Part shown: piece by piece, positions 1-7,644 of the stretch
Position numbering within the stretch: the stretch's first letter is position 1
How the letters are laid out: each line of letters opens with the position of its first letter
The notes under the pieces: model-generated
Seen by the model: only the letters and a program-made list of their open reading frames with translations
Told to the model about the DNA's origin: nothing
Database searches by the model: none
Program-made: the position numbers and the translations under genes
Assembly (NCBI GenBank): GCA_019115825.1
Contig: DXCV01000013.1
Span: 1 to 33,214, forward strand
Length of the DNA stretch: 33,214 bases
Origin: Candidatus Bacteroides pullicola
GTDB lineage: Bacteria; Bacteroidota; Bacteroidia; Bacteroidales; Bacteroidaceae
Reading direction: 5' to 3'

Positions 1-1364
1 ATGTAGCCGGACACGAGGGTGGTCACCACCTTCTCCGTGAAATAGAACAGGGGCACAGAACGCAGACGCTGCATCAGCTTGTCCACGCCGTTGGGATTCT
101 TCTTGCGGGCTTCTTCGGGACGGTTCTCCACCCAGAAGTCGTCTTGCCGACGATAGGCGCCTTTTTGCTCCACCACGGGGGCGGGCTGCTCGAAGAGGGC
201 GGCATGCTCGGCGGCAGGCGGGTCGAAGGAATGGGCGCGGTAGACGTTGAGCCGCTGGGCATACATGCCCTTGGACTTCTCCGTCAGCTTGAAGTTGACG
301 CGGATGTCGTCCTTGGTGATGAGACGGGTGCTGTCGACCGTGCGCTCGAACTCCTGCTCAATGGTCATGTGCGAGACGAAGTTCAGGTTGATGTCCTTGG
401 CCACATTGAGCACGGCGCGGCGGACAAAATAGGTGGAGTCCAGCGTGACGTACAGATGGCCCGTGAAGCCGAATGACTCGGAGTTGAAGGGCACGAAGCC
501 CAGGTCCATGCAGGGGCGGCCGGCCACCTGCACCGTGTCCAGCAAGTAGTATTTATAGAATGCCGGGCCCAGCGTGGAGAGCGGGCTGACAAAACGTTGC
601 AGAAAGAGCGGGATGTTGTTCTGGAAAATATCGACCTCGCGGAAAGCCTCGTTGAGGAACTGCTGGATGCCTTCGCGCGAGAACACCTCGTCCACACCGG
701 CGGCCTTGCTGCCCATCAACAGGGATTTCTCCGACTTGGGGTCGCGACGGTAGAAGACGCGCTCCAGCCGCTCGCGCTCGCTGACAGGCAGGATGGTAGT
801 GCCCGTCTCGAGGGTGTCGGCAAACTCGCGCACAAAGTCGAACTTGCCGGGCTTCTTCCCTTCCTTGCGGGGTTTGGGCGTATATTCGTTCATAGCGAAG
901 ACCATACGCTGGTAGCGGTCGTAGCTGTAGTAATCGTGGCTGCGGGGGTCGTGGGCGTCGCGACGGGCAATAACCTTCTTCACGAAATCCACGGCGGGAT
1001 TGCCGCGCCGCTTGTAGCGTTCGCGTCCCGGGCGGATAACCACCTCGTCCAAGGCGATGGTGGAGGGGCGCAGGCGGATGTCGAGCGTGCCGCCCTGGCC
1101 GGCCCGGACAGTCACCCGCTTCGTGTCATACCCCATATAAGAGACTTCCAGCACCCGGCGCACGACGGGCGAGGACAGGCTGTAGTGACCGTCCATATCG
1201 GTCTTAGCACCGACCGCCGTCCCTTGCCACACCAGTGAGGCAAAGGGCAGGCTTTCGCCGGTGATGGAGTCGGTGACCGTGCCGCGCAGCACGGAGCGTT
1301 GCGCGGAAACCGTCAGAACCGACAACAGGCTTAGGATAAATAATACAAATCTTTCTTTCAACAT
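1..1364 (-). CDS. DUF5686-type outer-membrane protein with carboxypeptidase-regulatory-like domain (partial, 3' end off window)
   Basis: The frame is open from the ATG at 1364 to the left edge, giving about 454 residues with no stop. It begins with a signal peptide (MLKERFVLFILSLLSVLTVSAQ). Next comes a CarboxypepD_reg-like beta-sandwich (about residues 23-100) with the usual pattern of a 'RGTVTDSITGESLPFASL' start, 'KTDMDGHYSL' and 'VSYMGYDTKRV'. The segment after it (VIRPGRERYKRRGNPAVDFVKKVI) is typical of the Bacteroidetes DUF5686 family, which usually runs to about 800 residues and ends in an outer-membrane-type region. The visible part is therefore roughly the N-terminal half. It is the last visible gene of the polyene-like operon, 21 bp after the thioesterase. 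In this setting it could help anchor or export the product at the outer membrane, but that role is inferred. The family assignment is fairly secure; the function is unknown. Confidence 0.75.
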   Translation of the reverse strand, partial: MLKERFVLFILSLLSVLTVSAQRSVLRGTVTDSITGESLPFASLVWQGTAVGAKTDMDGHYSLSSPVVRRVLEVSYMGYDTKRVTVRAGQGGTLDIRLRPSTIALDEVVIRPGRERYKRRGNPAVDFVKKVIARRDAHDPRSHDYYSYDRYQRMVFAMNEYTPKPRKEGKKPGKFDFVREFADTLETGTTILPVSERERLERVFYRRDPKSEKSLLMGSKAAGVDEVFSREGIQQFLNEAFREVDIFQNNIPLFLQRFVSPLSTLGPAFYKYYLLDTVQVAGRPCMDLGFVPFNSESFGFTGHLYVTLDSTYFVRRAVLNVAKDINLNFVSHMTIEQEFERTVDSTRLITKDDIRVNFKLTEKSKGMYAQRLNVYRAHSFDPPAAEHAALFEQPAPVVEQKGAYRRQDDFWVENRPEEARKKNPNGVDKLMQRLRSVPLFYFTEKVVTTLVSGY

Positions 1365-1385
1365 CAGACAATCTTTAAGTTTTTA

Positions 1386-1814
1386 TCAATCGCCCCCAAC
1401 GAACCGTTCCTTCCACCGGACGTAATAGTCGGGCAAGTCCAGCAACAGTTGCCCGGCGGGGTCGATAAAGAGTTGGGTCGTGCTGCCCGTGGCACAGAGC
1501 ACGTGGCCTTCCTCGCGGTACACTTCGTACTCAAAGTCCAGGCGTGCACCGGGCTTATGGACATAGCGGGTGTGAATCTCGGCCACGTCGTTGACCACGA
1601 GCGGTGCCAGGTAGCGGACATGCAGGTCGTAGACCGGGGCGTAGATGCCCGAACGCTGGATGTCGGCATAGCCGATGCCGGGATAATGCCGGCCGAAAGA
1701 TTCGCGCCCGTCCTCGAAGTAGGTGACATACGACCCGTGCCACACGCGCTGCATGGCGTCCGTCTCGCTGAACTTCACACGGACGCGGCAGATGTCTGTC
1801 AGTTCCTTGCTCAT
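1386..1814 (-). CDS. Acyl-CoA/acyl-ACP thioesterase, 4HBT hotdog family
   Basis: This 142-residue protein is a single hotdog domain of the YbgC/4-hydroxybenzoyl-CoA thioesterase type. The N-terminal signature is present: 'FSETDAMQRVWHGSYVTYF' carries the catalytic-type Asp19 and, seven residues on, His26 in the D-x6-H arrangement. It is followed by 'EDGRESFGRHY', which corresponds to the long central helix. Such enzymes hydrolyse thioesters on CoA or ACP, so here it may release or proofread the polyene chain. Its ATG overlaps the stop of the upstream LolA-like gene by 4 bp (ATGA), which implies translational coupling. The family call is strong; the actual substrate cannot be read from the sequence. 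Confidence 0.85.
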   Translation of the reverse strand: MSKELTDICRVRVKFSETDAMQRVWHGSYVTYFEDGRESFGRHYPGIGYADIQRSGIYAPVYDLHVRYLAPLVVNDVAEIHTRYVHKPGARLDFEYEVYREEGHVLCATGSTTQLFIDPAGQLLLDLPDYYVRWKERFVGGD

Positions 1815-2434
1815 GGCACCACGGGCGTAAAGACAGCATCCACGACCTGGACTCCGGGCTGATGGCCGGTCAGGTCATACTGCGTATAGTTCTCGCCACG
1901 CTCGTTCATGCGCAGGCTCAGCAGACGGCCGCTGGCATTGTCCAGGGTCAGCACAAACGAGGTGAACATCAGGCGGCGCTTCTCCTTGGGATTCTTCAGC
2001 AAGGGAGTGACGGTCAGGATGCAGCGGTTGCCGCTCTGTTCGACGGTCACCGTGGCGGCCTCGTCGGGCACATAGGCACCGTCGGCAAAGAGTCCGCGCA
2101 ACACGGCACCTAAGGCTCCCAGCACTTGGCCGTTGCGGCCTTTGGCCACACTCTTGCGCCCTTTGTCCACGAGGGTGAAGGTGCCGGCTTCCATCAGCAA
2201 CATGTCCTTGTTGTTGTCGAAGGAGAGGCACATCTTGCCGGGCTTCTTCAGGTAGAAATGCCCGTGAGTCACCTCGTCCTGGGCCAGGACAACATTGTGG
2301 CGGGTGCGGGTGACCGTGGCAGACAGGGTCTGCACGTCCGCATAGTGCTCCGCCAGGCGGCGGATATCGGCCTCCTGAGCCGACAAGGCCAGGCAGGGAA
2401 GCAAAATCAATAGCAGTGCAATCAGTTTTCGCAT
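1811..2434 (-). CDS. LolA-like outer-membrane lipoprotein carrier protein
   Basis: This 207-residue protein has a clear Sec signal peptide (MRKLIALLLILLPCLALSAQ) without a lipobox, so it is periplasmic. The body fits the LolA/LolB half-barrel family: an N-terminal helix (ADIRRLAEHYADVQTLSA), then strand-rich sequence including 'GHFYLKKPGKMCLSFD', which resembles the LolA 'G.f..krPg.lrw.y' region. LolA-like paralogs are recurrent members of aryl-polyene and flexirubin clusters, where they are thought to shuttle the lipid-like pigment or its carrier across the periplasm. It starts 38 bp after the oxidoreductase gene and its stop overlaps the thioesterase start. It is probably a cluster-specific paralog rather than the housekeeping LolA, which is usually elsewhere; that is inference from context. 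Confidence 0.8.
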   Translation of the reverse strand: MRKLIALLLILLPCLALSAQEADIRRLAEHYADVQTLSATVTRTRHNVVLAQDEVTHGHFYLKKPGKMCLSFDNNKDMLLMEAGTFTLVDKGRKSVAKGRNGQVLGALGAVLRGLFADGAYVPDEAATVTVEQSGNRCILTVTPLLKNPKEKRRLMFTSFVLTLDNASGRLLSLRMNERGENYTQYDLTGHQPGVQVVDAVFTPVVP

Positions 2435-2472
2435 AATCCTTGATGGTTAGTTTATTGTTCAATGTCTAGTAT

Positions 2473-3909
2473 TTAAAGGTTGCCCCCTGTCACTATCCCG
2501 CACGTTTGGAACGCCGTCATCGTGACGCCTTGCAGGCCATGCAGCATCAGGCTTTGACCCGTCAGCAACAGGTTAGGGACGGGTGTGCGGGGCGACAGCA
2601 GGACAGTCAGCGGCTCGTGGTGGTCCTTGCGCAGGCCATAGGCCGAACCGTCGGGCGTCCCCGTATAGTCCCGGTAAGTCAGGGGCGTGCTGGTGTAGCA
2701 GTCATCGTCCACCATCTCGCTCAAACCGGGAATGACCCGCTCGGCCAAGGCCAGACATTCGTCGGCCACCTGGCGTTTCATGTCCAGATAGGCTTCTCCG
2801 CGGTGTCCCACGGTGGTATCCGCCCACGACAGGCAGCGTTTCCACGTCATGGGGGTCAGCAGGTCCACCTGGCGGGTGAAGTCCGTCCCGTCTTCGGGCA
2901 CGCGGCAACTGACCATCACAGCCTCCACGGGACCTTCGCCCCGGCAGGCGGTCCACACGTCCGGCTGCGCGTAGACGTAGTGGTTGTGGTTGAAGTAGCG
3001 CAGGGCCTGCGGGCGGAGGCGATAGGACGCGGTAAACATCCCCACGGTGTTGGGCTGTGTGTCCATCCGACGACGGTAGGACTTGCGCAGCACACGGCTC
3101 TCGCGCAGCAGGCGACAGGTGACGGCAGGATGCAGGTCGCTGATGAAGGTGTCGGCCTCGTAGACCTCGCCGTCAGTGCAGCGTGCGGCCACCAGGCGGC
3201 CGTCCTTCTCTACCAACTCACAGACTTCGGCCCGGCAACGGATGTCGCCGCCATGGGCACGGACTTGTGCGGCCAGGCGGTTGATGATCTGCGAACCGGG
3301 ACCGCGCAGACGCCAACTGCTCTCCACATAGCCCGCGTTGCAATGGGCAAAGGTGAACAGCGGCAGGGATTCGCGGCGCAATTCCATCCGCAAGGCGTTG
3401 CCGCTCAATACCTGACGCAGCAACGGGTCGCGGAAGGTAGCTTCCAGATAGTCCCAGGCCCCTGTCTCCAGCCATGCATCTCCATCAGCCGGATTCATAG
3501 CCAAGGAATGGGTAGCCTCTTCCAGCAAGGCGGCATAGCGATGCAGGGCCTCGCGTTCGGCGGGGAACTCCGCGGCCAACGTCTCAGCAAAGGCATCGAA
3601 ACCCTGCACGAGGGAGAAGGTGCGGTCGCCAAGGGTAATGCGGTCGTAAGCCTCGTCCAGCCGATGCCAAGGCAGGTCCAACAGACCCAGGCGGGCCAAG
3701 GCTTCGTGCAGGGATTGTCCCTCACCCAGCCCGCCGACGTAGTGGAAGCCGGTGTCATAGTCCAGTCCGCGACGGCGGTAGCTCTGCAGGCAGCCGCCCA
3801 CTTGGTGTTTCTGTTCGAGCACCAGCACGCTGCGTCCCGCCTGCGACAGGAGGCAAGCGCACTCCAGTCCGCCCAATCCGGCTCCTATGACTATCACGTC
3901 GTATTTCAT
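2473..3909 (-). CDS. FAD-dependent oxidoreductase, retinol-saturase / CrtI-CrtISO-like
   Basis: This 478-residue flavoprotein opens with a Rossmann FAD-binding motif at residues 4-32 (VIVIGAGLGGLECACLLS, then VLVLEQ). Directly after it comes 'QVGGCLQSYRRRGLDYDTGFHYVGG', where the 'GG' and 'DTGxHYVG' signature is shared by retinol saturases, carotene isomerases and phytoene desaturases. The C-terminal FAD contact is the 'NLLLTGQSLMLHGLQGV' stretch. Known relatives reduce, desaturate or isomerise conjugated polyenes. Here it sits between the MMPL exporter (15 bp upstream) and the LolA-like gene (38 bp downstream), so it probably acts on the polyene chain made by the ketosynthase and dehydratases. 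Whether it adds or removes double bonds cannot be decided from the sequence. Confidence 0.85.
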   Translation of the reverse strand: MKYDVIVIGAGLGGLECACLLSQAGRSVLVLEQKHQVGGCLQSYRRRGLDYDTGFHYVGGLGEGQSLHEALARLGLLDLPWHRLDEAYDRITLGDRTFSLVQGFDAFAETLAAEFPAEREALHRYAALLEEATHSLAMNPADGDAWLETGAWDYLEATFRDPLLRQVLSGNALRMELRRESLPLFTFAHCNAGYVESSWRLRGPGSQIINRLAAQVRAHGGDIRCRAEVCELVEKDGRLVAARCTDGEVYEADTFISDLHPAVTCRLLRESRVLRKSYRRRMDTQPNTVGMFTASYRLRPQALRYFNHNHYVYAQPDVWTACRGEGPVEAVMVSCRVPEDGTDFTRQVDLLTPMTWKRCLSWADTTVGHRGEAYLDMKRQVADECLALAERVIPGLSEMVDDDCYTSTPLTYRDYTGTPDGSAYGLRKDHHEPLTVLLSPRTPVPNLLLTGQSLMLHGLQGVTMTAFQTCGIVTGGNL

Positions 3910-3924
3910 CGCTTCCGTTCCGCT

Positions 3925-6417
3925 TTATTGGGGCAATTTGCGTTTCTTCAGCCACCGGTACACGGCGGGCTGCATCACGTAGGACAACACCACGGCAGCC
4001 ACCAGACCCGTCAGCGTGGAGAAGCCCACGGAGCGGATGGCGGGATGCACGGCAAAGAGCATTGAGCCTACGGTCACGATCAGGATGACAGCACTGAAGA
4101 AGATGGCCGTCTTATGGTATTCCAGCAGGCCGGGACGTTTGTTGCCGTCCACCAGGCCGCTCATCACGAAGATGCTGTAGTCCACACCGATGCCGAAGAT
4201 GAAGGTAGAGATGATGATGTTCACCAGGTTGAAGTGCATGTCGAACAACGCCATCAGTCCCAGCACGATGAGCCAGCTCAGCAAGATGGGCATGAAGCCC
4301 AGCAACGTGTGGCGGACATTGCCCCGGAAGCTGAAGAACAGCACCAGCAGGACGAACAGCATCGACACCCATTGCAGGATGTTGAAGTCGCCGTTCAGCT
4401 GGTTCAGCGTGTCGGTGGTATAATAATAGGTGTCCAGTACCAATTGGTTCGGACGTGTGGCCACGGCGTCGCAGATGCGGTGGTAGTCACTGGTGGCACT
4501 GCGCACCGTGTCGTTGGCACAACGCACGGACGTGAAGCAGAGCCACGTGCCGTCGTAGGACTCTTCCATCAGCGTGGAGAGGTAACCCGGGGGAATCAGT
4601 CCCGCCTCGTAGAGGGCATCCGGCTCATAGTCGGCCTGCGCCAGGTCGAAGAAGGGGGCGAAGGCTTCGGGACGGAGACCGGCGGCGGGAGCCGTCTCGG
4701 CAATGAGGCGGCGCACTTGGGCGAGGCGTTCGTCCGTCCAATAGGCTTGCCAAGCGTCGATGCGCTGTTGTTGCACCCGCTGGGGGATGAGCAGGAGGTC
4801 GGTGCGCGAGTAGCCCTTCACCAGTCCGGCCTGTTGGAGTGAATCCAGCTGGACGGACAGGGCGGCAAAGTGTTCGAGCGCCTCCTCCGGCGTGCGGCCC
4901 GAGGCGGCAAAGTATTTCTGCTTGTCGCCGGTGTGGGTCTTGCTGCGGAGCAGTTCCTCGGAGTGGGTGGTCAGTTCGGCCTTGTAGCCCAGGTTGTGCA
5001 TGTCGGCGTCGAACTGTGTACCCCGTCCCACGTAGAAGCCGATGCAAATCAGCGTCAAGGAAATCAGGGCATAAATCAGAGCCGGCTTCCGGTCAAAAGG
5101 AAAGGCATTGAGCCGGTCGATGAGGGCGAAGGCGCGGCGGTTGAGCTTGTTTCTCGACGGATTGAGCATCTGGGGCAGGTAGACCAGGCTGAACGCCGTC
5201 GTGCCCACAATGGCCAACGTGGCAAACAGACCGAAGTCCTGCAACAGCTCCGTCCGCACGAAGATGAGTCCCAGGAAGGAGCCAACCGTTGTCAGGCAGC
5301 CCAGGCAGACGGGTTTCGTCTCGTCGCGCAACACTTGCTCCGGATCGCTGAGGTATTTGTAGTGCGTGATGACGTGCAGCACGTAGCTGAACGCCACGCC
5401 CAGCACCACCGACCCGATGCCCAGTGCCAGCAGCGAGAATTGTCCCTTGATGAAGTACATCCCCGCCAAGCCGAACAGCGTGCCAAACGCCACGGGCAGC
5501 ACCAGCAGGGGCACCGTGTCCCAGTTGCGGAAGCACACCGAGATGAACACCAGCACCAGCAACAGGGAGACGATGACCGTACCCGTCAGGTCGCCCTTGA
5601 TGCGCGAAGCGTTATAGAAGCCGCTGGCGGGCGTGCCGTGGTAGCTGACGCGCACCTCGGGATAGGAGGCGGCAAAGCGTTCTATCTGCTCGTTCAGCCG
5701 CTCGAAGAGGGCGGAGCCTTGTCCGGTATTGGTAGCGGAATGCATCGGCGTGATGAAGGCCACGCACACGGTGGAGTCCGGCACGAAGAAGTGTCCTTCG
5801 AGCGTCTTGTAGCCGCCCGTCGCACCTTGTGTCAAGGGCTTCAGTTGGTCGGCCAGGACGTTGCGCAGGCCCAAGGGATCCATTTGCAACAGCTCAGGGA
5901 AAGCCTGTCCCATGGGCTTGCCAAAGTCCTCGCGATTGGCCTCCATCTGGCGGGCCAGATGCTCACGCGTCAGGAGGGTATCGAAAGCGGCGTAGGCTGA
6001 GGTGTCGATGTAGGCGGGCAACTGTACGGTCAGGTAGTCGATGGCATCGGCCATCAGCTCGTCCGGCAGGCGATAGAACACATCGCCGATGACCCGCGAG
6101 ACAGAGTCGCGGGCGGTATCCCAGGCCAGGAGTGAATCCACGAAGGCATCGCACGCCTCGGCAATCCGGGAAGGCGTGGCACCGTCCCTGCCCTCGAACA
6201 GCAAGAAGGTCTTGTCCTTGATGCGCAGGTCGGCAAAAGCCAGTTTGGTACTGCCGTCCTCGTTCTTCGACGACGGCATCAGCTTGTTGATGTCTTCCTC
6301 CAGATGAATCTGCGCGGCAAAACCGCCCAGCAGGACAAAGAGCAACAGCATCGACACCCAGCAAACGGCGCGATGGTTATGGAAGTAGCGGTAAATGCGA
6401 AGGCACAATGCGGTCAT
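3925..6417 (-). CDS. MMPL/RND-family lipid exporter
   Basis: This 830-residue membrane protein has the two-fold layout of MMPL transporters. There is a first membrane segment at about residues 18-34, a large periplasmic domain (about 35-275) and a bundle of membrane segments at about 278-420. The layout then repeats: a single segment near 445-463, a second periplasmic domain (about 465-680) and a final bundle to about 820. The second half carries 'FIFGIGVDYSIFVMSG', the GIGxDYxxF signature of the proton-relay helix; the equivalent in the first half is degenerate (GVAFSYVLHVITHY). MMPL proteins of this type in aryl-polyene clusters are presumed to move the finished lipid out of the inner membrane. 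The start overlaps the upstream dehydratase stop by 4 bp (ATGA) and the oxidoreductase follows after 15 bp. Confidence 0.9.
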   Translation of the reverse strand: MTALCLRIYRYFHNHRAVCWVSMLLLFVLLGGFAAQIHLEEDINKLMPSSKNEDGSTKLAFADLRIKDKTFLLFEGRDGATPSRIAEACDAFVDSLLAWDTARDSVSRVIGDVFYRLPDELMADAIDYLTVQLPAYIDTSAYAAFDTLLTREHLARQMEANREDFGKPMGQAFPELLQMDPLGLRNVLADQLKPLTQGATGGYKTLEGHFFVPDSTVCVAFITPMHSATNTGQGSALFERLNEQIERFAASYPEVRVSYHGTPASGFYNASRIKGDLTGTVIVSLLLVLVFISVCFRNWDTVPLLVLPVAFGTLFGLAGMYFIKGQFSLLALGIGSVVLGVAFSYVLHVITHYKYLSDPEQVLRDETKPVCLGCLTTVGSFLGLIFVRTELLQDFGLFATLAIVGTTAFSLVYLPQMLNPSRNKLNRRAFALIDRLNAFPFDRKPALIYALISLTLICIGFYVGRGTQFDADMHNLGYKAELTTHSEELLRSKTHTGDKQKYFAASGRTPEEALEHFAALSVQLDSLQQAGLVKGYSRTDLLLIPQRVQQQRIDAWQAYWTDERLAQVRRLIAETAPAAGLRPEAFAPFFDLAQADYEPDALYEAGLIPPGYLSTLMEESYDGTWLCFTSVRCANDTVRSATSDYHRICDAVATRPNQLVLDTYYYTTDTLNQLNGDFNILQWVSMLFVLLVLFFSFRGNVRHTLLGFMPILLSWLIVLGLMALFDMHFNLVNIIISTFIFGIGVDYSIFVMSGLVDGNKRPGLLEYHKTAIFFSAVILIVTVGSMLFAVHPAIRSVGFSTLTGLVAAVVLSYVMQPAVYRWLKKRKLPQ

Positions 6418-6794
6418 ACGCCCATCTCTCCTTTCAGTTCCATATACGTGTGTTCACTGTCATAGAGGCGGGCGATTACCGTCCACGTCCCCTCACCGGC
6501 GGGTTGCAGGGTCACAGCCAAGTCCAACTCGGGACAGGCGTCCGGCGTGGCCAAGGTCAGGAAACGGCACGAGACAATCCGGCGGATCAGCAGCAGATGT
6601 CCCGCCAACCGTCCGGCACATTGCCGCGCCATCTCCACCTGGCAGACGCCCGGGCACACCGGGCGGCCGGGGAAGTGACCGCGGTAGACATCGCAGTCCG
6701 GCAACAGGGCGATGCGAAACACGGCACTGCCGTCCGTCTGCATCGCCGTGCCCAGGATGCGGTAATAGTTGTTCGCTAAGGATGATACTGCCAT
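6414..6794 (-). CDS. FabZ/ApeI-like 3-hydroxyacyl-ACP dehydratase
   Basis: This 126-residue hotdog protein keeps the full active-site signature of FabA/FabZ dehydratases: 'GHFPGRPVCPGVCQVEMARQ' with His40 and, 14 residues later, Glu54, the same H-to-E spacing as FabZ. It would dehydrate 3-hydroxyacyl-ACP to the trans-2-enoyl form; repeated without enoyl reduction, that builds a conjugated polyene. It is shorter than FabZ (about 150 residues) and matches the ApeI-like type found beside a second, diverged dehydratase. The second one (6807-7232) lies 12 bp upstream, so a two-protein dehydratase is likely. Its stop overlaps the MMPL start. Family and reaction are well supported; the exact chain length handled is unknown. 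Confidence 0.88.
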   Translation of the reverse strand: MAVSSLANNYYRILGTAMQTDGSAVFRIALLPDCDVYRGHFPGRPVCPGVCQVEMARQCAGRLAGHLLLIRRIVSCRFLTLATPDACPELDLAVTLQPAGEGTWTVIARLYDSEHTYMELKGEMGV

Positions 6795-6806
6795 AGTCGT
6801 TTCGTT

Positions 6807-7232
6807 TTATTCCTCCATAGCCACTTTCATCTGCGTCTCTGCCACGACATCATCGGCCACCCGCGTCTCCGCGCCGATGACCAGGATGCCGTCGAACTCC
6901 GTAAGCAGAGTGATGGTGGTCTGCAATTCCTCGCCCACGGCGGGACGACGGTGACACCGGTACTTCTTGACCTCGCCAATGAAGCCCAAAGGTGCCGTCT
7001 GCGCGCCTCTTTGCCGGGCACGCCAGCCTGCATAGGCCGAGGCCGACTGGGCGATGTGTTCCATCACCCCCGTCTCGGCCAAGAGGCCGTCGTCGTCCAG
7101 GAAGAAGTTGTCCGCACGCACCGTGAAGCACGTCTCGGCCACATCTCCTTCGACCCGGAGCAGGCGGTCCACCATGCAGATGGGGTCGCGCTGCGGAATC
7201 AGCTCGCGGATGTCCGTGTCTTTAGTTTCCAC
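6807..7232 (-). CDS. ApeP-like hotdog dehydratase partner lacking the catalytic His
   Basis: This 141-residue hotdog protein resembles the ApeP group of aryl-polyene dehydratases. It begins with 'RELIPQRDPICMVDRLLRV', the usual FabZ-type 'LLPHRxPmlLvD' opening. Where FabZ has the catalytic HFPG it reads 'ADNFFLDDDGLL', so the His is replaced (Asn42 at or near that place), whereas the acidic residue is kept in 'GVMEHIAQSASAY' (Glu58). In the Xenorhabdus aryl-polyene pathway, as I recall, ApeI and ApeP act as a dehydratase pair, and the same arrangement is plausible here with the product of 6414-6794. Its ATG lies 11 bp inside the end of the ACP gene, so the two are translationally linked. Confidence 0.82.
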   Translation of the reverse strand: METKDTDIRELIPQRDPICMVDRLLRVEGDVAETCFTVRADNFFLDDDGLLAETGVMEHIAQSASAYAGWRARQRGAQTAPLGFIGEVKKYRCHRRPAVGEELQTTITLLTEFDGILVIGAETRVADDVVAETQMKVAMEE

Positions 7233-7476
7233 CGGCAGCCAGATGAGATTCGATGTAGTCGTACAAGTCCGTGAAGGTCTGGATGCCGCGCAACTCGGTT
7301 ACGGGAATCTTAATCTTGTACGTCTGCTGGATGAGGGCCACCAGGTCAACCAGGCTCAGGCTGTCCAGCTGGAGGGTTTCGCGCACGTTGGCCTCGGGAG
7401 TAAAGAGGGCGGCGTCTACTTCGAATTCATCGGCCAGGAGGCCGTTCACTTGTTCTACGATTTCGTTACGTGTCAT
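7222..7476 (-). CDS. Acyl carrier protein
   Basis: This small 84-residue acidic protein has the canonical ACP helix-2 motif 'LQLDSLSLVDLVALIQ', in which Ser39 of DSL is the expected 4'-phosphopantetheine attachment site. The rest fits the four-helix ACP fold: an N-terminal helix (TRNEIVEQVNGLLADEF) and a C-terminal one (TFTDLYDYIESHLAA). It carries the growing chain between the ketosynthase and dehydratases of this cluster. Its stop overlaps the start of the next dehydratase by 11 bp. A 168-bp gap separates it from the ketosynthase upstream and is occupied by a long imperfect inverted repeat. No TAnnTTTG-type promoter was seen in that gap, so cotranscription with the ketosynthase is possible. 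Confidence 0.92.
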   Translation of the reverse strand: MTRNEIVEQVNGLLADEFEVDAALFTPEANVRETLQLDSLSLVDLVALIQQTYKIKIPVTELRGIQTFTDLYDYIESHLAAGGN

Positions 7477-7511
7477 AATCTTATGGGTTAAATGATAATT
7501 TATCGGGGTAT

Positions 7512-7631
7512 TTTTTAGACGCGGATTTTGCGGATTTTGCGGATTCTTTAATGGGGCTTCGCCCTATTTTGCCATCCGTATTTAAAAGAAATAATAAAAT
7601 CCGCTTAATCCGCTAAATCCGCGTCTAAAAA
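7512..7631. repeat. Long imperfect inverted repeat with internal GCGGATT units
   Basis: The arm at 7512-7550 begins TTTTTAGACGCGGATTT and then repeats GCGGATT twice more. The arm at 7595-7631 is its reverse complement, with three mismatches and one indel over about 37 nt. The loop of about 44 nt holds no gene. The element fills the gap between the ACP and ketosynthase genes. It looks like a dispersed REP/MITE-type repeat, or a strong mRNA hairpin that could affect expression between the two genes. No transposase or target duplication is visible. Confidence 0.85.
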
Positions 7632-7644
7632 GTTAAATTCCTAT

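Noticed and set aside
2506..4065. 519-codon plus-strand frame opposite the oxidoreductase
   Set aside because: Compositionally odd shadow of a well-supported gene. The same applies to the long antisense frames at 4870-6000, 23184-24680 and 26093-27643.
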